DNA of 64,000 nucleotides from Linanthus parryae (GCA_023055425.1 JALGPY010000006.1:69658127-69722126), one strand, 5' to 3'. Shown: positions 41,538 to 55,023, numbered from the stretch's first letter. Program-made: numbers and translations. Notes: generated from the sequence alone by a model not told the origin.

Positions 41538-44500
41538 ATGAGTCTATTGAGATTGAACGTACGTGAGTTAGGGAACCCCAGTACGTTCCTATCGCTTTGC
41601 GACCTAGTGAAGCAAAAATCCCCTGACATTTTTCTCCTGGCAACTAAGTTATCTAGACAGGAGATGCAGCATAAGATTTCTAGGATGGGCTACTACAACG
41701 GTTTCCCGATTGATTCCAGAGGTAGAAGCGGCGGTCTAGATCTTTTGTGGAAAGACGGTATGCAAGTAAATGTTTTGAATAATTCATTTCATTTTATGAT
41801 GCTATTGTTAAAAAATATGATGATTGTACTAGTTGGAATTTTACCGGTTTTTATGGAAATCCAAATCGTGATGAACGTTCTCTTTCTTGGGAATTGTTGT
41901 GAATACTTGTACCCCAACCAAACATGCCATGGTGCGTCGCAGGTGATTTTAATGCAATCACTTCATACGCTGAAAAGGATGGAGGATTGGGGAATAACTT
42001 TGCGCATTTGGATCAATTCAGAGAAGCTCTTAGAGATGCTGGTTTGATTGACTTAAGATTCCAAGGAAAACCTTACACGTAGTCTAAAAATCAGGATTAT
42101 GGTAGAAACATAAGGGAGAGACTTGATAGAGCTGATGCTCACATTATGTGGATGAACGCGTTTCAAGGAGCTAGGGTCACTCATCTACGGTGGAAAAACT
42201 CAGACCATACGCCTATTTTAGTTGGATGGAAGCAACCTAATCTAGTTTGGAGACGCAAAAGAAGATTCTAATATGAGAAGATGTGCGAAAGGCATGAGGA
42301 GCTGGCTCAGGGACAACATCTCCCTCAAAGAGAAACAAGAGGAGCTGGCTCGTAGATGTCAAGTATGGAAAAAGAATAGTTTCGGCCAAGTATCGAAGCG
42401 GTGTAATCTGACCCGAGAGAGAGAGAAGGTTCTGGATAGTCTTCCTCAAACAACGGATGTCATAGCTGAAAAAAGAACTCTTACTAAAGAATACAATGAG
42501 TTACAGAGCGCGAAGAGATTTTGTGGAGGAGAAGATCTCGAGTTGATTGGATCAGGTATGGAGAAAACACACACGTTTCTTTCATCTGAAAGCTACCATT
42601 TGTCGTGCTAGAAACAATTTTCAGGAATTGAAGACGATGGAGGAACATGGGTCACAGGGGAACGGGAGGTAGTATCCACTCTTGATGGATATTTTGCAAA
42701 AATCTTTAAGTCAACACACCCTGATATGGACGACATTGAGCCAATGCTAGTCCATTCAGCCGAGACTATCAGTGAGGGAGACAGAGTCACGCTCGACAAC
42801 GATTTTACAGCAAAAGAAGTTAAAGAAGATTTGTTTAAGATGGATCTTGATAAAGCCCCATGAGTAAATGGGTTTAGCGGTGGATTATATCAGAATCATT
42901 GGAAGGTAGTGGGAGACGAAGTGACTACGACAATTTTGGGAGTTCTCAACCACGGTTCCTCAGTGAAGGAGTACAACCGCACGTTAATTGCCCTCATCCC
43001 CAAAACCAAATATCCACGGGAACCTAGTGAGTATCGCCCAATCAGTTTGTGTACGGTTGTCTACAAAATAATTGCTAAGTGTTTAGCTAACAGACTGAAG
43101 TTTGTGTTACCGCACCTGATCTCCGAGCACAAGAGTGCTTTAGTACCTGCGAGATTGATTTTAGACAATATCTTAAGAGCCTTTGAAGTTATTCACTCTC
43201 TCAAGACGAGAAAGAAGGGGAGGAAAGGTTACTTAACGACGAAAGTGGATATGAGCAAAGCCTATGATAGAATTGAATGGAAGTTCCTTAAAGAGGTTCT
43301 TCCCCTGATGGGTTTTGGAGTTCGTTTAAGACAGATAATCATGCACTGCGTCTCTATAGTTTCCTACTCAGTGCTTAGAAACGAAGTCCCCTGGATCACA
43401 TTGATCCTGAGAGAGGACTTAGACAAGGATGCCTGCTTTCCTCTTACATCGTTTTTCTTTGCAGTGAGATGTTGTCGACAGCTGTCACTACTGCCGTAGA
43501 TGAGGGAAGGCTTGCGGGAGTGACAACGTCTCCAGGAGGAGCATTGGTCTCCCACCTATTTTTTGCTGACGGTTTCTTCTTTTTTACGCAGGCTGATTCG
43601 TGAAAATTTAATGTCATACAAGAGATCCTCCAAGCTTATGAGAAGGCTTCAGGTTAAAAAATCAACCTGGAAAAAGCAGCCATTGTTTTCTCTCCTAACG
43701 TGGCAGAGCCAGTTAGAGATGGTATCATCCACCTCGCTGGGATTCCGGAAGCTGAGCAGCACGAACAATATCTTGGCCTCCTCACAACTATGGTGGGGAG
43801 GGGAACAAGACTGTCACTTGGAACAAGATTATGAAGAAACTAAACAACAAGCTGAAGGGGTGGAAATAAAGGAACTTATCGGTTGCAGGAAAAGAAGTGA
43901 TGACGAAGACGGTGGCTTTGTCTCTACCAACGTATGCTATGTCCTGCTTCAAACTACCTGATGGGGTGTGTGATAAGATGTAGAAGACTATACATAGATT
44001 TTGGTGGAGTAAAGCTAGAAATTATCGAGGCACGAATTGGGTAGCTTGGAATCGAGTGGAGATAACGAGAGGGCAAGGAGGATTGCGATTCAAGAACCTT
44101 AAAAGTTTTTAATATCGCCCTTTTCGCAAAACAGGGGTGGAGATTAATACAGAGGGTAATACTCTTTGTAGTCGAGTTCTAAAGGCTAAATATTTTCCGA
44201 GTATGAGTTTTATGGATGGATAGATGGGTCACTCTCCTTCCTTTGCTTGGATAGGAATAATAGAGGTACGTCGAGTAAAACGAAATAGCCTGAGATGGAA
44301 AATAGGTAACGGAGAGAGTGTTGAACTAGCTGACGCTTGGGTTTCATACAAACCCACAACAAAATTGATTACCTGAATCCCTCTGAATAGTAATTTCAAG
44401 GTCAGCAATTTAACGCATGAAGGAGAAAACATATGGGATATCCAAGCTATTGATACAATATTATGGCCTGTGGATAGAGAGGCGTTACTAAAAATAAAGC

Positions 44501-45572
44501 TCCCCACTGCTAGAGGTTTCGATTTGGATGTATGAAGAAACAAGTATATACTCAGTGAGGTCTGGATATAGAGTGGCTCATGTGCTTGAAGGACATGGGT
44601 TCCTTTTATGTGAGCTCTTCATCTACAGAGGAGGATATCTACAAACTTTTACGGTATGTAAAGGTCCCGAACAAAATTAACCACTTTTTTTTGGAGAATT
44701 ATTCAAAATGCAATTCCCACCAAAGGAAATTTGAGATGAAGGGGATTCCAAATCGACACAAAGTGCTGCAGTTGTGAATGTTCGATTGAATCCTCTGCTC
44801 ACGCTACTTTTGAGTGTTGGACGACCAAAGAGGTTTGGCGAGGCCTCTACGGGAATGAACTCATATTTCCAACCGGAATAGGCTTTGGGGACTAGATTAA
44901 GGTGCTGCTGGAAACAAGAAATCATCACGACCTCCAAGTCATATTCTCAACTCTATATTTCATTTGGATTGAGAAAAACAAATGGGTTTTCAACACAAGA
45001 AATTATACCTACAATCCTCGAGAGAGTGGAGGAATACACCAGTGCTAAATAAGAAGAAACCACCAGGTTACATACAGAGGAGCTGGCCTCTTGGAACAAG
45101 TTAGATTCACAGTGGGTTAAGGATCACACGCATGGGTTGCAATTAGGAACCGTAAATAAGCTCTGTTAGAGGCTGGAGCTTTCCCACAGGCATAACGACT
45201 TTGTCGAAGGTCTCTGTGGCTCGTGCTCTAAATTATGGAATCGATCTAGCAAAAAAAAAGGGCTTTCACCGTTGTTTGTTCGAGGGAGATTCCATAAATC
45301 TAATTGAAGAAGTTCTTCGGAGACAGAAGGGGGGTGAGTCCAGGGATTTTACAGAGGTTGAGTATGAATTAACTAGAGCAATCACTGTCATGGGAGATTT
45401 TAACTCAGGCAACAATTATTTTTTCAAAGAGACATTGCAAAAACTCGCTCACAACTTGGCACAATTTAGAGCTTCTATTTTAGATGAAGTTGAATGGGCT
45501 GATGGCTTCCCTAGTTGGATTTCTAAGCTAGTTGCAGTTGAAAATAATGTAATTGCTCATTTACCCTCTTAG
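41538..45572 (+). pseudogene. LINE ORF2: endonuclease, RT, RNase H, broken
   Basis: Begins MSLLRLNVRELGNPSTF, an APE-like endonuclease start; the ETK motif reads ATK, so the catalytic Glu is lost. RT motifs lie at 42960-43500 (YRPISLCTVVYKIIAK, KVDMSKAYDRIEW). The active-site block at about 43560 reads FADG instead of FADD. A zinc-finger-type region (PNKINHFF) lies near 44670, and a C-terminal RNase H (FEGDSINLIEEV) runs to 45572. At least ten breaks occur across the length. Confidence 0.85.
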
Positions 45573-45599
45573 GGGGCTCTTTAATATATTCTACTTCTC

Positions 45600-45620
45600 A
45601 AAAAAAAAAAAAAAAAAAAA
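45600..45620 (+). repeat. LINE poly(A) tail
   Basis: Twenty-one A residues before the right target duplication. Confidence 0.9.
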
Positions 45621-45621
45621 G

Positions 45622-45637
45622 AACTCAGAAAAATCTA
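45622..45637 (+). repeat. right target-site duplication of the LINE
   Basis: AACTCAGAAAAATCTA directly follows the tail and matches 40179-40194 with one mismatch. Confidence 0.82.
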
Positions 45638-45852
45638 TCTCAATAAAATATGGTCTATAGAAAATAATGATTAGCTATCTTGAAAAATAAATTAATGAAC
45701 TTTAACAAGGTCAATACTCTCCGTGTTTCTCGGAGAATACAGTTGGGTGATTCTTGGTTTCAGAAGCTAGAGGTTCTGCGAGGGTCTTAGTGAGGAAGAT
45801 AGCTACGGGAACACAACGAATAGCTCTGTTGCTTCATCCAGAAGAAGAGACA

Positions 45853-47233
45853 TGTTGGTAGATGTCCTAGAGGTAATCTATTTTAGTGTGAATTTTATTT
45901 TGGCTAGAATATTCATTTTATTATATATGGAGATATTAATTTAATTAAGTCCTTAGATTGCAATTGTTGTTTATCTTAACTTATCCCTAGTCAAGTATAT
46001 TGGTTAGTAGGACGATCACTATGCATGAAGACTAACACATGGGTGTGCATTAGGAGTAATGGCATACTGTACTGACCCACCACGAGAAGCCAACATGGGA
46101 GTTATGTGAATGTCACAAGTGCTTCTCGTAGTGACAATGGCGTTTTAGTCCTTTGAGTTGAAGTCACCATATATTCTAGTTGTGGATTATCATGTTTTGA
46201 TATCACCAAACGTTACATCGTAACTGGGTCACTATAAAGATGCCAATCATACATGATAGGAAGCAAGATGAAAGATGACAGTGATGTAGAGAGGATTTGT
46301 CCCTCCCACATAACGGGAACATGTATCCACGACCACTTGGTGATTAGTACTTATTAAATGTCTGTCCAGACTCAGATAAATCAATATATGACATTGTTGT
46401 TATCTGTACAGATAAGTCTATTCCAAGGATCGAGAAACTATGGATTGGATATACGAGCGTGACATCTTTGTCTCGTGTCCAATCTAAATTTTGTGACAAT
46501 GGGACAACACAACATGGTAACATTGGTCACAAAAGTTTTTCAGATCACTGACTATACCTATTAGTTGGGTAGCATTGATGTGTTTCTAGACCGCTCAGTT
46601 TTTATAATTGTTATTGCCATCGTAATAGGAACCTGCAGGGTCACACACCTAAAAGGATTAAACTGGATGTATATGTTAATTAGTTGGACTAATTAAGAGT
46701 TAAAATGATCAGGGATAAAATTGAAATAATGTGCTTATTTAGTTGGACTAAATAGCAAAGTGGACTAAACTATGAACTAATCATAGTATGGATCGAATTA
46801 GTATTGGGGCAGTTTTGTGATTAATAAACAATTATTAATTATAAGAGACTAGTCCAATACCTAAATTTCATTTAGATGAAATAATTAGAGCGAGGAAGAT
46901 AGCAAGAGTGGTTCGGCTACCTTCCTACTCGACGGCACCAGAGAGGCTTGGCCTCCTCCTCCTTCGTTGTGTGATCCGCTTGATTTGATCAAGCTCCTTG
47001 GTGATTCCTTCCCTACACTGCTAGCACAATCTGTAGAGAAGGTTCCTGTTCTCAATCCTCAGGTGTGGATACTGGTAAATGCGTGGACTATATTTATACG
47101 CAAAGTGATCAGGCTAATTTATAAGGTAACTCTTTGTCCTTTATCACTTTATGATGCTTCACCTGCGATTCATGGAGGGTCTTGAGCAGACCTTTTTGTA
47201 TTTCCGCTACATAACCTGCATCAAAACCCTACA
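45853..47233 (+). repeat. 5' LTR of an Angela-like copia (element D, 1381 bp)
   Basis: Starts TGTTGGTAGATGTCC and ends AAAACCCTACA, the same ends as the LTRs of A and B, and shares several blocks (TGCTTCTCG, AACTGGGT, TCCCTCCCACATAACGGGA) but is more diverged. A primer-binding site follows, so it is a 5' LTR. Confidence 0.83.
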
Positions 47234-47234
47234 G

Positions 47235-47252
47235 TGGTATCAGAGCCACATG
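47235..47252 (+). other. primer-binding site of element D
   Basis: TGGTATCAGAGCCACATG follows the LTR by one base; initiator tRNA-Met type. Confidence 0.85.
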
Positions 47253-48800
47253 TCGATAGCGCATAATGTGATTTATGTGGTTATCTGCTTTATCAGTTTA
47301 CACCGTACAATTATTTTTTGCGTAAAACTGATAGGCGTATTATGATACGATATGAATTTGATTCATCAGGGAATTAGCTAATTTTACATATGATGTGAAA
47401 ATTAGTGAATTTGGTGTACATATGATTTATGAATTGATTGGTGATGTATAACTAGGGTAAGGGCACAAATGGGGAAGAAAAAGGGTTTTATGTCCCACAT
47501 GAGGGGTTCGGCTAACAAGGAGAAGGTGAAAATTTTGTTTTTTTTACCCCATAGGGGTTTCGGCTATGAAGCCCGACCCCACCCCTTGGCGCGCTGGACC
47601 CGACTGACCGGTCTTGCTGGTTCGACCAGCTGACTGGGTTGGATGGTCTGACCGGGTTGGACTGGTTCGGCTGATACAAATGGTTCGGCCAGTTTGACTG
47701 GTCTGATCATTTTGACCGTTTGACCTTATTATCCCAATCTAATAAAAACTTGACCCAGCACGGTAAAACTTGATTTTTAACTGTTTTATGTGTTTTATCG
47801 CATGAGGGTTGGATGTGACTTTAGTTGCGTGGTTGTTGAAATTTTGTGTTTGGTTTTAGTTTTGATGTAACTAACGTAACTTTTTTGCGTGTCGTCTTCT
47901 CCCTCGCCTGTGACGTTCCCCTATTTAGTTTATAGTTACTAGCTAGAATTAGATAGATAGAATATAGTCAAGGCATGTAGAAGAAGATCAAAGACCAAAG
48001 ATATCACAAAACGGTTAAGACCCACAAGTTAGGACAAATGGACTAAAGACGGATGCACATGGAGACGAGCTTGCTGTTTTATGACTCATAGATATTCTCA
48101 TTGGCTCGGGAATATCTTAGTTTTAGGGGATACATCCATACCACGTTTTATTTATTATTTATTAGTCTTGTTTTATTTTGATGTATGGATTATGCATGCA
48201 AAAGGGTAACAAGACAATAATAAAACAGTTCGGATCTTTCATTAGACTTTCCCAATCTAATTGAGGAGATCATTTGATATTGATCAACAAATAAAATTGA
48301 CAAGAAAAACCCTCAGCGAAAATATTACGTTTTACCTTCTCTTTCTCAACACTCGTCATGATCAAGATGTATTGAGTTCGAGCTTGCCAAAGCAAGACCA
48401 CTTCATTCATCATGTTGTGGTGCGACGACACAAGAAAGTAATGTGAGATTGTTAAAGTAAGAGGTTAAAAGAAACTAAGCTATTTCAATAGGATTGAAAG
48501 ATTAGAGGCAAGGCAATTAGGAGTTATCTATTAGATAGATAAAGAATAAGGAGTTATTTACCTAATTGAACCAAGACTTGCATTAGGATAATTCAGTCCC
48601 ATTGATTTAATTGAGTGCAAATACTCAGAGGGAGTTTTTACTTTGATTATGAAAGTCATAAGTTCAGAGACAATGAGTCTCATAGCTCCAAATCTTTGAG
48701 ATTCAGTAATTGCTTATGAACTGTATACTTGTGCTTACCAGTTTTTGTGTTGCAGGCTTGTAAAGTAGATTGAATGATGATTATATCATTCTATATTGTC
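47253..48800 (+). other. untranslated leader of element D and flanking sequence
   Basis: No coding frame. 47580-47730 is made of imperfect GACTGGTTCG/GACCGGTT-type units. AGTTACTAGCTAGAATTAGATAGA near 47935 resembles the leader of Angela/BARE elements. The gag start is not found, so D is broken off somewhere before 48800; the break point is not fixed. Confidence 0.5.
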
Positions 48801-50041
48801 TGTTGAAAATATATTGAGTTTATACATTGAGTTTAAATTTTTAAACAATTGTATAGATTGTTTGTTTATAGGAATCAGTTGCTAGCCAAAGCTTTGATCT
48901 GGCATCCAAAGCTTCAAAGCTTTGGAAAATGCCTTATGCTTTGAATGTTGAAATTGGCTAACTGTTTTTCTGTATGAAGAGAATCTATCTGAATTCATGA
49001 TTGGATACTGAGTTATTCTAACTCTTAATATCATGTTTTGGATATATATACATGTGGTTATATGTATTGGTTTTATTTTAGAAAATAGCTTAAGTTTATT
49101 GGATAAACTGATCTGCCAAACATATCAGAATATTATTTCTATTGTTTCTGGATTGTGTTTGATCTTGTAGCTGAGTTTTTGCAGGGTTGTTTGGTCGTTC
49201 AAACATGCCTAAAAAATTCTAATTGCTATCAAAATATAGCTGTTGAAAGAAGCATCTCAAGAGATGAGGATTTGTAGGAATTCAGTTCTGAAAATCTCTC
49301 AAATAGTTGATGCAGTCTGTTATAAGTTTGAGTTTGAATTTCAAATAGAACAACAGAGGAAAATAGATATATACACAGTGGCTGATCAACTAGAAATAAG
49401 TGTACATAAATTCGTGGAAGATCTACACACATAACTCTTTACTCAATCAAAGATTAAACACTGCAGAAGAAAGATCAATCATCCATATTCTGAAGAATAC
49501 TTCTGAGCATTTATTGCTTATTTTTTTCCTGTGTTCTTCTTTTTTACTTTAATTGTAATATTATTAAGTGTTAATTAACCTCAGCAATTGTTAGAAGTTA
49601 GTTTTTCAAGTGAACAACAAGAGTTTCTTATTGTTTCATCAGATTGTAGCTGGAACTAGATAGGTTTGGAACCACAAGTTGTATAGGTGAAACGTAGTTC
49701 ACTTAGGCGTGAGATATATGGATAAATCTGAGTGATTAATAAGAAGTGTGTTCAAAATCCTGGAGGGATCAAGTCATTCAGGAAGAGAGTAGGTCCAATT
49801 GTGACTGAACTATGTAAAAATTCCCTGTGTTGTTTACTTTTCTGTTTATTCATTCTGCAAACAAAGTCTGCACAATATAGGAAGCTCCAAAACTTTGGAG
49901 AATTTCCTGTCTCAAAGCTTTGAAGCTTCACACAGTTGCAAACTGTTTCATCTTCTTTTGAATCTCTTTAAAGCCTTGAGATTTCATTAGTTCTTTGTGT
50001 TAGAGTTTTTAAAAGATCAATTTTAGCAAAGGTTTCTGTTA
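48801..50041 (+). repeat. probable LTR of copia E, first part
   Basis: TGTTGAAAATATATTGAG at 48801 could be the LTR start. The LTR is split by element F and resumes at 54947. It contains CAAAGCTTTG palindromes (48890-48930 and 49910). The left border is a guess; the right piece ends next to a primer-binding site. Confidence 0.45.
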
Positions 50042-50371
50042 TGACAAACCACCTCAAGTACAATGAATGAATAAAGACGAACACGGGATTTTACGTGGTT
50101 CGCTAGCGAAAAATTCGCTAACTACCTCCACGGCGGAAAGCACCCTTTAGTCACTTAAGAGGAACAATTACAATGATGTTTGCTTACCTAATAATGTGAC
50201 TACTAGGTTCTTTACATAGTGCTAGGAAAATCACTAAAGTTTCCAAATCCGATTTGGAAACAAACTTGTTTCCTAACTAATCCTCCACCGCCTTTAACTT
50301 CCAATGTTTTCATAATCAAAGTTGGAAACAAAGATTTTGGCCCCCTTTGACCAATTCAAGGCACCAACTCA
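50042..50371 (-). repeat. 3' LTR of copia F
   Basis: On the + strand TGACAAACCACC ... GCACCAACTCA. It matches 54621-54946 with scattered differences. On the - strand it is preceded by purine tract AAGGTGGAGATTCTT (50386-50372). Confidence 0.87.
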
Positions 50372-50516
50372 AAGAATCTCCACCTTGACTTGAATTGTCT
50401 CGTCAATAGCAGCTGCTCCTCTTCTCGTAAATAAAGCTACGTCTTCTCTTCACCAGATGTCACTCGTCACAGAGACTCACTGGACCACCACCGGGTCTGA
50501 CATGTCCCGAAGGGCC

Positions 50517-53500
50517 TCACTGGCTCAAGATGTTGAGCAATTCCAGACAATGCTGGAACTTGCGCTCAAGAACCGGCTTTGTGAACATATCTGCGGGGTT
50601 GTCAGTAGTCCCCACCTTCATCATCTTGATCCTGCTTTCACTTCTCAGAAAGTGATACCTGACGTCAATATGCTTGGTCCTCTCATGATGTACCTGGTCC
50701 TTAGTCAAGCAAATTGCAATCAAGCTATCATAGTAGACCATCGCCTGATCTTGAAGTAGCCCTAGATCATTGACCATTCAGTTAAGCCATATTGCCTCCT
50801 TTGATGCTTCCGTTAGATCCATGTACTCTGCCTCCGTGGTTAAAAAAGTTACCGTCGGCTGTAGCGTAGCCTTCCAACTCACAACAGATGCTCCCAGAGA
50901 GAAAACATAGCCTGTCACTGATCTTCTACTAGCAATATCCCCTGCATAGTCTGCATCCGAGAAACCAGCTACCAAGATGTTTTCACTTGACCCATATCAT
51001 ATGCCAATGTATGACGTACCCTTAAGGTACCTGAATATCTGTTTTACCGCATGCCAATGGTCCCTACCCGGATGAGCAATAAAACGACTAACCACACTAA
51101 CAGCGGATGCTATGTCCGGTCGAGTACATACCATAGCATACATGAGGCTTCCAATTGTGCTAGCATATGGAACCGTGGGCATTTACTCCTTCTCCTCCTC
51201 AGTCTGGACGGTGTACATTTCTAGCTTGTTGTTAGTTTCCATAGGAGTATCTATAGCTTTAGCTGATAACATCCCGAATCTTGCCAAGATCTTCTTGATG
51301 TATCCTTGCTGTGATAAGAAAAGCTTCTTCTTTTTCCTAACTCTATAGATCTCAACTCCCAAAATCTTACGAGCAGACCCCAGATCCTTCATCTCGAAAT
51401 CCACGCAAAGGGACCGCTTCAGTTCTATAATGTCCTTGATATTCTGAGTTGCAATCAAAATATCATCCACATATAGAACTAGGTAGATACGTGATCCACT
51501 TCGCAACAACTTGTGATACACGTAGCAATTATACTCGCACCTGTGGTAACCAATCTTCATCATGAAGCTGTCAAACCTCTTGTACCATTGCCTCGGCGAC
51601 TGATTAAGTCCATATAGAGATATTTTCAGCTTGCACACGTGTTCTTCTTTCCCGGGAACTTGGAACCCTTCTGGTTGGCTCATAAATATTTTCTCTTCCA
51701 ACTCTCCATGTAGAAAAGCTGTTTTGGCATCCAATTGCTCATGTTCTAGGTCGTGGTGTGCCACGAAAGCTAGTAGCACCCTGATAGAATAATGTCTAAC
51801 CACCGGTGAGAATATCTTGTTGTAGTCAACTCCCTCTTTCTGACTGAACCCTCTTGCAACTAGCCTTCCCTTATACTTGACGCCCTCCACAACTGTAGTT
51901 CCTTCCTTTCTTCTGAAGACCCACTTGCAACTGACTATCTACCTTCGTGCAGGCAATTTAACAAGCTCCCAAGTCGAGTTCTTGCTAAGAGACTCCATCT
52001 CTTCTCCCATTGTGGCAATCCACTGTACAGACTCAGAACTAGTTATAGCATCCTTGTAGGAGGACGGCTCATCCTCCACCTCCTCCGATACCTGTAATGC
52101 ATATCCCACCATACCATCATCCCTGTATCTTTCCGGAGGCTTTATGACTCTCCTTGGTCTTCCTTCAGCAATACTTTGATGAACTGGTTCCTCTAGTGTA
52201 GATGCATCCTCACTATCAAACTCTTCTGCTTCTTCCTCTTCGTCTTCTGGCGGCGGTGTAGGGATTTTGGAATCCTTAGGATCAGTAGGAACCAACTCTC
52301 CCTCCACCTTCTTCTCTGCATCTCCAAGCTCTACCTCCACAGAATTCTTCAACATAGGACTCTCATCAAAGACTACACTTCTGCTAAGTATAATCTTGCT
52401 ATCTACCCATATCTTGTATCCCTTCACACCTGTTCCGAAACCCATGAATACTCTCTTCTTAGCTCTTGTTTCTTGTTTGCCATCATCAACGTGATAATAG
52501 GCAACACAACCAAAAACTCTCAAATCTGGGTAATCGACAGCTCTACCGGACCAGACTTCCATAAGAATCTTACATCCTATACCTGTGTGCGGGCTCAGAT
52601 TCACAAGATAGCATGCCATGGAAACTGCCTCTCCCCAAAAGCCTCTAGAAAGACCTGCATTCGAAAGCATGCACCTTGCTTTTTCTAGAAGTGTTTGATT
52701 CAATCTCTCGGCTACACCATTCTGCTACGGTGTGTGCCGAACGGTGAGATGGCGTGCTATTATTTAATCCTTGCAAAATCCATCAAACTATGATGAACAT
52801 AACTCTAAGCCGTTGTCCGTGCAAAGCCTCTTCACCTTCTTTCCAACCCGATTCTCTACTAGCGTCTTCCACTCCTTGAATCTTGCGAAGGCTTCATTCT
52901 TTTGCTTCGTCACGAATATCCAAGTCATCCTGGAGTAATCGTCTATGATGCTCAGAAAATACATGTACCCGCCAATCTCTTCGACTCGAGATGGACCCCA
53001 GCAATCCAAATAAATATAATCAAGAGTACCTTTCGTTCTATGAACCACCTTAGGGAACTTGTTATGTTGTAGCTTCCCATACACGCAGTGCTCACAAAAC
53101 CCTAGGCTCTTGGGCGCATGCCCGGTGAGATACCTCTTCTTGTGATGTTCATGCATTCCACGTTCGCTCATATGACAAAGCCTCATATGCCACAGCTTAG
53201 TTAGATCAGCTTCCTTAATCTCGGCTGAGACAACTCCATCAGAACCTGTGATCGTCGAACCTTGCAACATGTACAAATTCCCGTTCTTAACTCCCTTGAG
53301 TATCACTTTAGAACCCTTGCTGACTTGTAAATCTCCACCTTCACCATTGAAACTGTATCCCTTGCGGTCGAGTAGACTCAAGGATATCAAATTCTTCTTA
53401 ATAAGTGGTACATGCCTGACTTGCTCCAAAGTACATAACTTCCCTTCATTCGTATTCAATCTAACTGAGCCGCTCCCAATCACCTTACAGACGGATCTGT

Positions 53501-54170
53501 TTTCCATGTAGACAGACCCTCCATCCGTTTGGTTGTACGTCGAGAATAGCTCCCTTTTAGATAAAATATGATAGGAAGCTCAAGATTCAAGGACCCACAC
53601 ATCCTGAGAGTGCGTGACAACATCCTCCATTAGAACGTAATTATCCTCGGACGAGTTAACTTGTTCTGCTATGGATGCGGATCCATTCTCCCCATTTTGA
53701 CCTCTTTTTGGGCAATATCTCTTCCAGTTCCCCTTTTCATTGCACCAGGCACATACATCCTTGGGAAACTTAGAACCAAAAAACTGTTTTTTCTTGTTCT
53801 TATTACCCTTCTTGGTTCCCCCCTTCGCCATCAGTCTGGAAGCATGGTCCTCTGTACCTGTGCCCTTACCCTTATGGTGCAGTTCTCTAGCATGGAGCGT
53901 CGATTTGAACTCCTGTAGGGAAAAGTCTTCCTTGTTCACCATGAACGACTGCACGGAGTTCTCATATGATGGAGGTAACGAGATCAACAAAAAAAGTGCA
54001 GCATCCTCATCGCCCACCTTCTCGCCAATATTACGCAAATCTAAAAGAATTGTATCCAATTGATCAAGATGGTCCTTGAGAGTCGTACCTTCGAGCATCC
54101 GCAAAGTGAAGAGCCTTTGATTTAGCATCAACTTTCTAGTGAAACTCTTCGTCATGTAGAGATTCTCCAA
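50517..54170 (-). pseudogene. copia F gag-pol, many nonsense codons, no frameshift
   Basis: The open pieces 54170-53580, 53507-52788, 52703-51939, 51890-51183, 51182-50997, 50975-50778 and 50777-50517 are all in one frame. They carry gag with a zinc knuckle whose His is Asn (CAWCNEKGNWKRYC), a protease site reading LES-stop instead of LDSG, integrase (LDCWGPS, LCTDNGLE), RT with YVDDILIA, and RNase H (DADYAGD, TEAEYM). Eight or more stops are single-codon changes, including TAG in TP-stop-QNGVAE where Gln is usual. A further TAG lies near 54178, with gag N-terminus continuing to its right. Confidence 0.88.
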
Positions 54171-54600
54171 CTTGAGCTAGAGCTTCGCTAATTCCTTCTG
54201 ATCTGCGACCTCGATGATCACGTCATCTGAGAAGCACAACATAATGTTAGAATGTGCGTTCTCCTCCATTTACTTGAACTCCACTGATGCAACATTCATG
54301 CCTCCTTGTTTGCAGTCAAAGGTGCCCATATGCCTTGCGGTTTGAGCAAAGCCTCCATCTTTATCTTCCACAGACTGAAGCTGTTCCCTCCTGTGAACCT
54401 GTCGATCTTCAACATCGATCTGGACATTGTTCTCGGTGGATCTTGAACCCTAGTCGCGTGCTCCATCCAGATCGCAAAACCCTAGATTTGATTTCACCAA
54501 GTTGTGAAACCCTAGATTTGCTCCGCCTTGATCTTGATCTTGAAACAGCACCAAAACAGGCTCTTAGACCAGTTTTTTGTAACATAAATCCTATTTCAGA

Positions 54601-54612
54601 GCTCTGATACCA
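54601..54612 (-). other. primer-binding site of copia F
   Basis: TGGTATCAGAGC on the - strand, eight bases after the LTR end; initiator tRNA-Met type. Confidence 0.8.
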
Positions 54613-54620
54613 GTTTTTTA

Positions 54621-54946
54621 TGACAAACCACCTCAAAAACAATTAAAGAATAAAGAAGAACACGGGATTTTACGTGGTTCGCTAGCAAAAAATCCGCTAA
54701 CTACCTCCACGGCAGAAAGCACCCTTTATTCACTTAAGAGGAACAATTACAATGATGTTTGCATACCTAATTATTTGACTACTAGGTTCTTTATAAAGTT
54801 ATAGGAAAATCCCTAAAGTTTCCCTATCCGAATTGGAAACAAACTTGTTTCCTAACTAATCACCGCCTTTGACTTCCAATGTTTTCGTAATCAAAGCTGG
54901 ATACAAAGAGTTTGGCCACCTTTGACCAATACAAGGCACCAACTCA
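54621..54946 (-). repeat. 5' LTR of copia F
   Basis: Partner of 50042-50371. It shares the ACGGGATTTTACGTGGTTCG block common in Tork LTRs. Confidence 0.87.
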
Positions 54947-55021
54947 AGAGTTTCCATAGTCTATTGAAGCCCCCTTCTAGAGTATTAAGATCCTGTTTTA
55001 GACTTACATTACACACGTTCA
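54947..55021 (+). repeat. probable LTR of copia E, end part
   Basis: Seventy-five bases from the F border to TTCA, followed by TGGTATCAGAG at 55024. Together with 48801-50041 this would give an LTR of about 1.3 kb. Confidence 0.5.
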
Positions 55022-55023
55022 AT

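Larger units (their letters stand above)
40195..45621 (+). mobile_element. L1-type LINE, full length but inactive (5.4 kb)
   Basis: ORF1 remnants, then endonuclease, reverse transcriptase, zinc-finger and RNase H remnants, and a poly(A) tail (45600-45620). A 16-bp target duplication brackets it, which is the signature of target-primed reverse transcription. Both ORFs carry many frameshifts and stops. Confidence 0.9.
50042..54946 (-). mobile_element. Ty1/copia element F (Tork/Tnt1-like), inserted in copia E
   Basis: Two LTRs of about 330 bp flank a single - strand gag-pol frame. Motifs such as KISLYGLNQSPRQWYKRFDSF are typical of the Tork/Tnt1 lineage. No target duplication was found (TGTTA left, AGAGT right). 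Confidence 0.87.

Noticed and set aside
54287..54607. 106-codon + strand frame near the F primer site
   Set aside because: It lies opposite the gag start of copia F and is a shadow of it.
50037..54951. Target-site duplication for copia F
   Set aside because: The flanking five bases are TGTTA and AGAGT and do not match, so none is claimed.
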